A stretch of 38,002 bases of DNA from Vittaforma corneae ATCC 50505 (taxonomy: Eukaryota; Microsporidia; Nosematidae): positions 1 through 38,002 of the forward strand of contig NW_006889858.1 in assembly GCF_000231115.1 (NCBI RefSeq), given 5' to 3'. A model generated the notes under the pieces. It saw only the letters and a list, made by a program, of their open reading frames with translations, was not told the origin of the DNA and did no database searches. Positions 37,880-38,002 of this stretch are shown piece after piece. The position numbers and the translations under genes are program-made. Every line of letters begins with the position of its first letter. Within the stretch, counting starts at the first letter, position 1.

Positions 37880-38002
37880 ATGAGACGAAAGGATTACAAG
37901 GCCGTCTTTATATCAGGCATATATTATACATTTTCTCGTAAGCTAGCTAGTGCCATACTAAACAGCGTTGTGTATATTGGTCTAGATAATATTTATATTA
38001 AC
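37880..38002 (+). CDS. possible 5' end of a gene cut by the window edge
   Basis: An ATG at 37880 opens a frame that stays open to the last base (41 codons): MRRKDYKAVFISGIYYTFSR and on. The upstream flank is T-rich, with no C-run. There is too little sequence to recognise a family. Listed because the frame is open at the boundary. Confidence 0.25.
   Translation, partial: MRRKDYKAVFISGIYYTFSRKLASAILNSVVYIGLDNIYIN

Noticed and set aside
1..38002. CRISPR arrays, insertion sequences, terminal repeats
   Set aside because: No regularly spaced repeats, transposase genes or long inverted repeats noticed; the gene content is nuclear eukaryotic.

Overview
The window looks like a contiguous piece of a microsporidian (compact fungal-relative) nuclear genome. 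The reasons are: clearly eukaryotic genes (RNA polymerase III subunit, TFIIF beta, Elp3, separase, calcineurin, COPI beta', ribosomal protein S13, eRF3) packed on both strands with short spacers; no spliceosomal intron needed in any recognised gene; shortened proteins (for example an eRF3 with no N-terminal extension); and a short CCC/GGG block just upstream of the ATG in many genes, a signal described for microsporidian promoters. I do not name a species. Base composition is moderately AT-rich by eye.

Layout. 1-2351: TAF8-like protein, a 52-aa coiled-coil protein and a secreted protein with a His-rich tail. 2807-4019: CTU2 and tRNA-Leu(AAG). 4020-8812: RPC2 (Pol III second-largest subunit) and eRF3. 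8912-16088: two Atm1-type ABC half-transporters flanking a PP2A B55 subunit and a coiled-coil protein. 16322-19611: an INCENP-like coiled-coil protein, a PIG-P-like fragment and a GLTSCR1-domain protein. 19828-25945: coatomer beta', a small helical protein, calcineurin A, RPS13 (uS15) and an acidic unknown protein. 26385-29901: a Dbp2/DDX5-type helicase, tRNA-Gly(TCC) and ELP3. 30038-32488: separase with upstream reading frames. 32683-37149: a BRWD/PHIP-like WD40 protein and TFIIF beta. The last 850 bases hold only weak ORFs.

Functional themes. Transcription and chromatin: TAF8, RPC2, TFIIF beta, GLTSCR1 protein, BRWD-like protein. Translation: eRF3, RPS13, tRNAs, and two separate parts of the wobble-uridine mcm5s2U pathway (CTU2 and ELP3). 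Mitosis and phosphatases: separase, INCENP-like protein, PP2A-B55, calcineurin A. Membranes: COPI beta', two ABC half-transporters, possibly PIG-P.

The most striking sequence-level observation is that at least five genes (eRF3, calcineurin A, coatomer beta', the 12.3-13.6 kb coiled-coil gene, the separase region) are split between overlapping frames, mostly next to short homopolymers, while the longest genes are intact. The simplest explanation is indel error in the sequence. Real lesions or programmed frameshifting cannot be excluded from the sequence alone; the eRF3 and calcineurin cases deserve a check. Coordinates below use ATG starts; several of the longest open frames begin at TTG or GTG and were trimmed.
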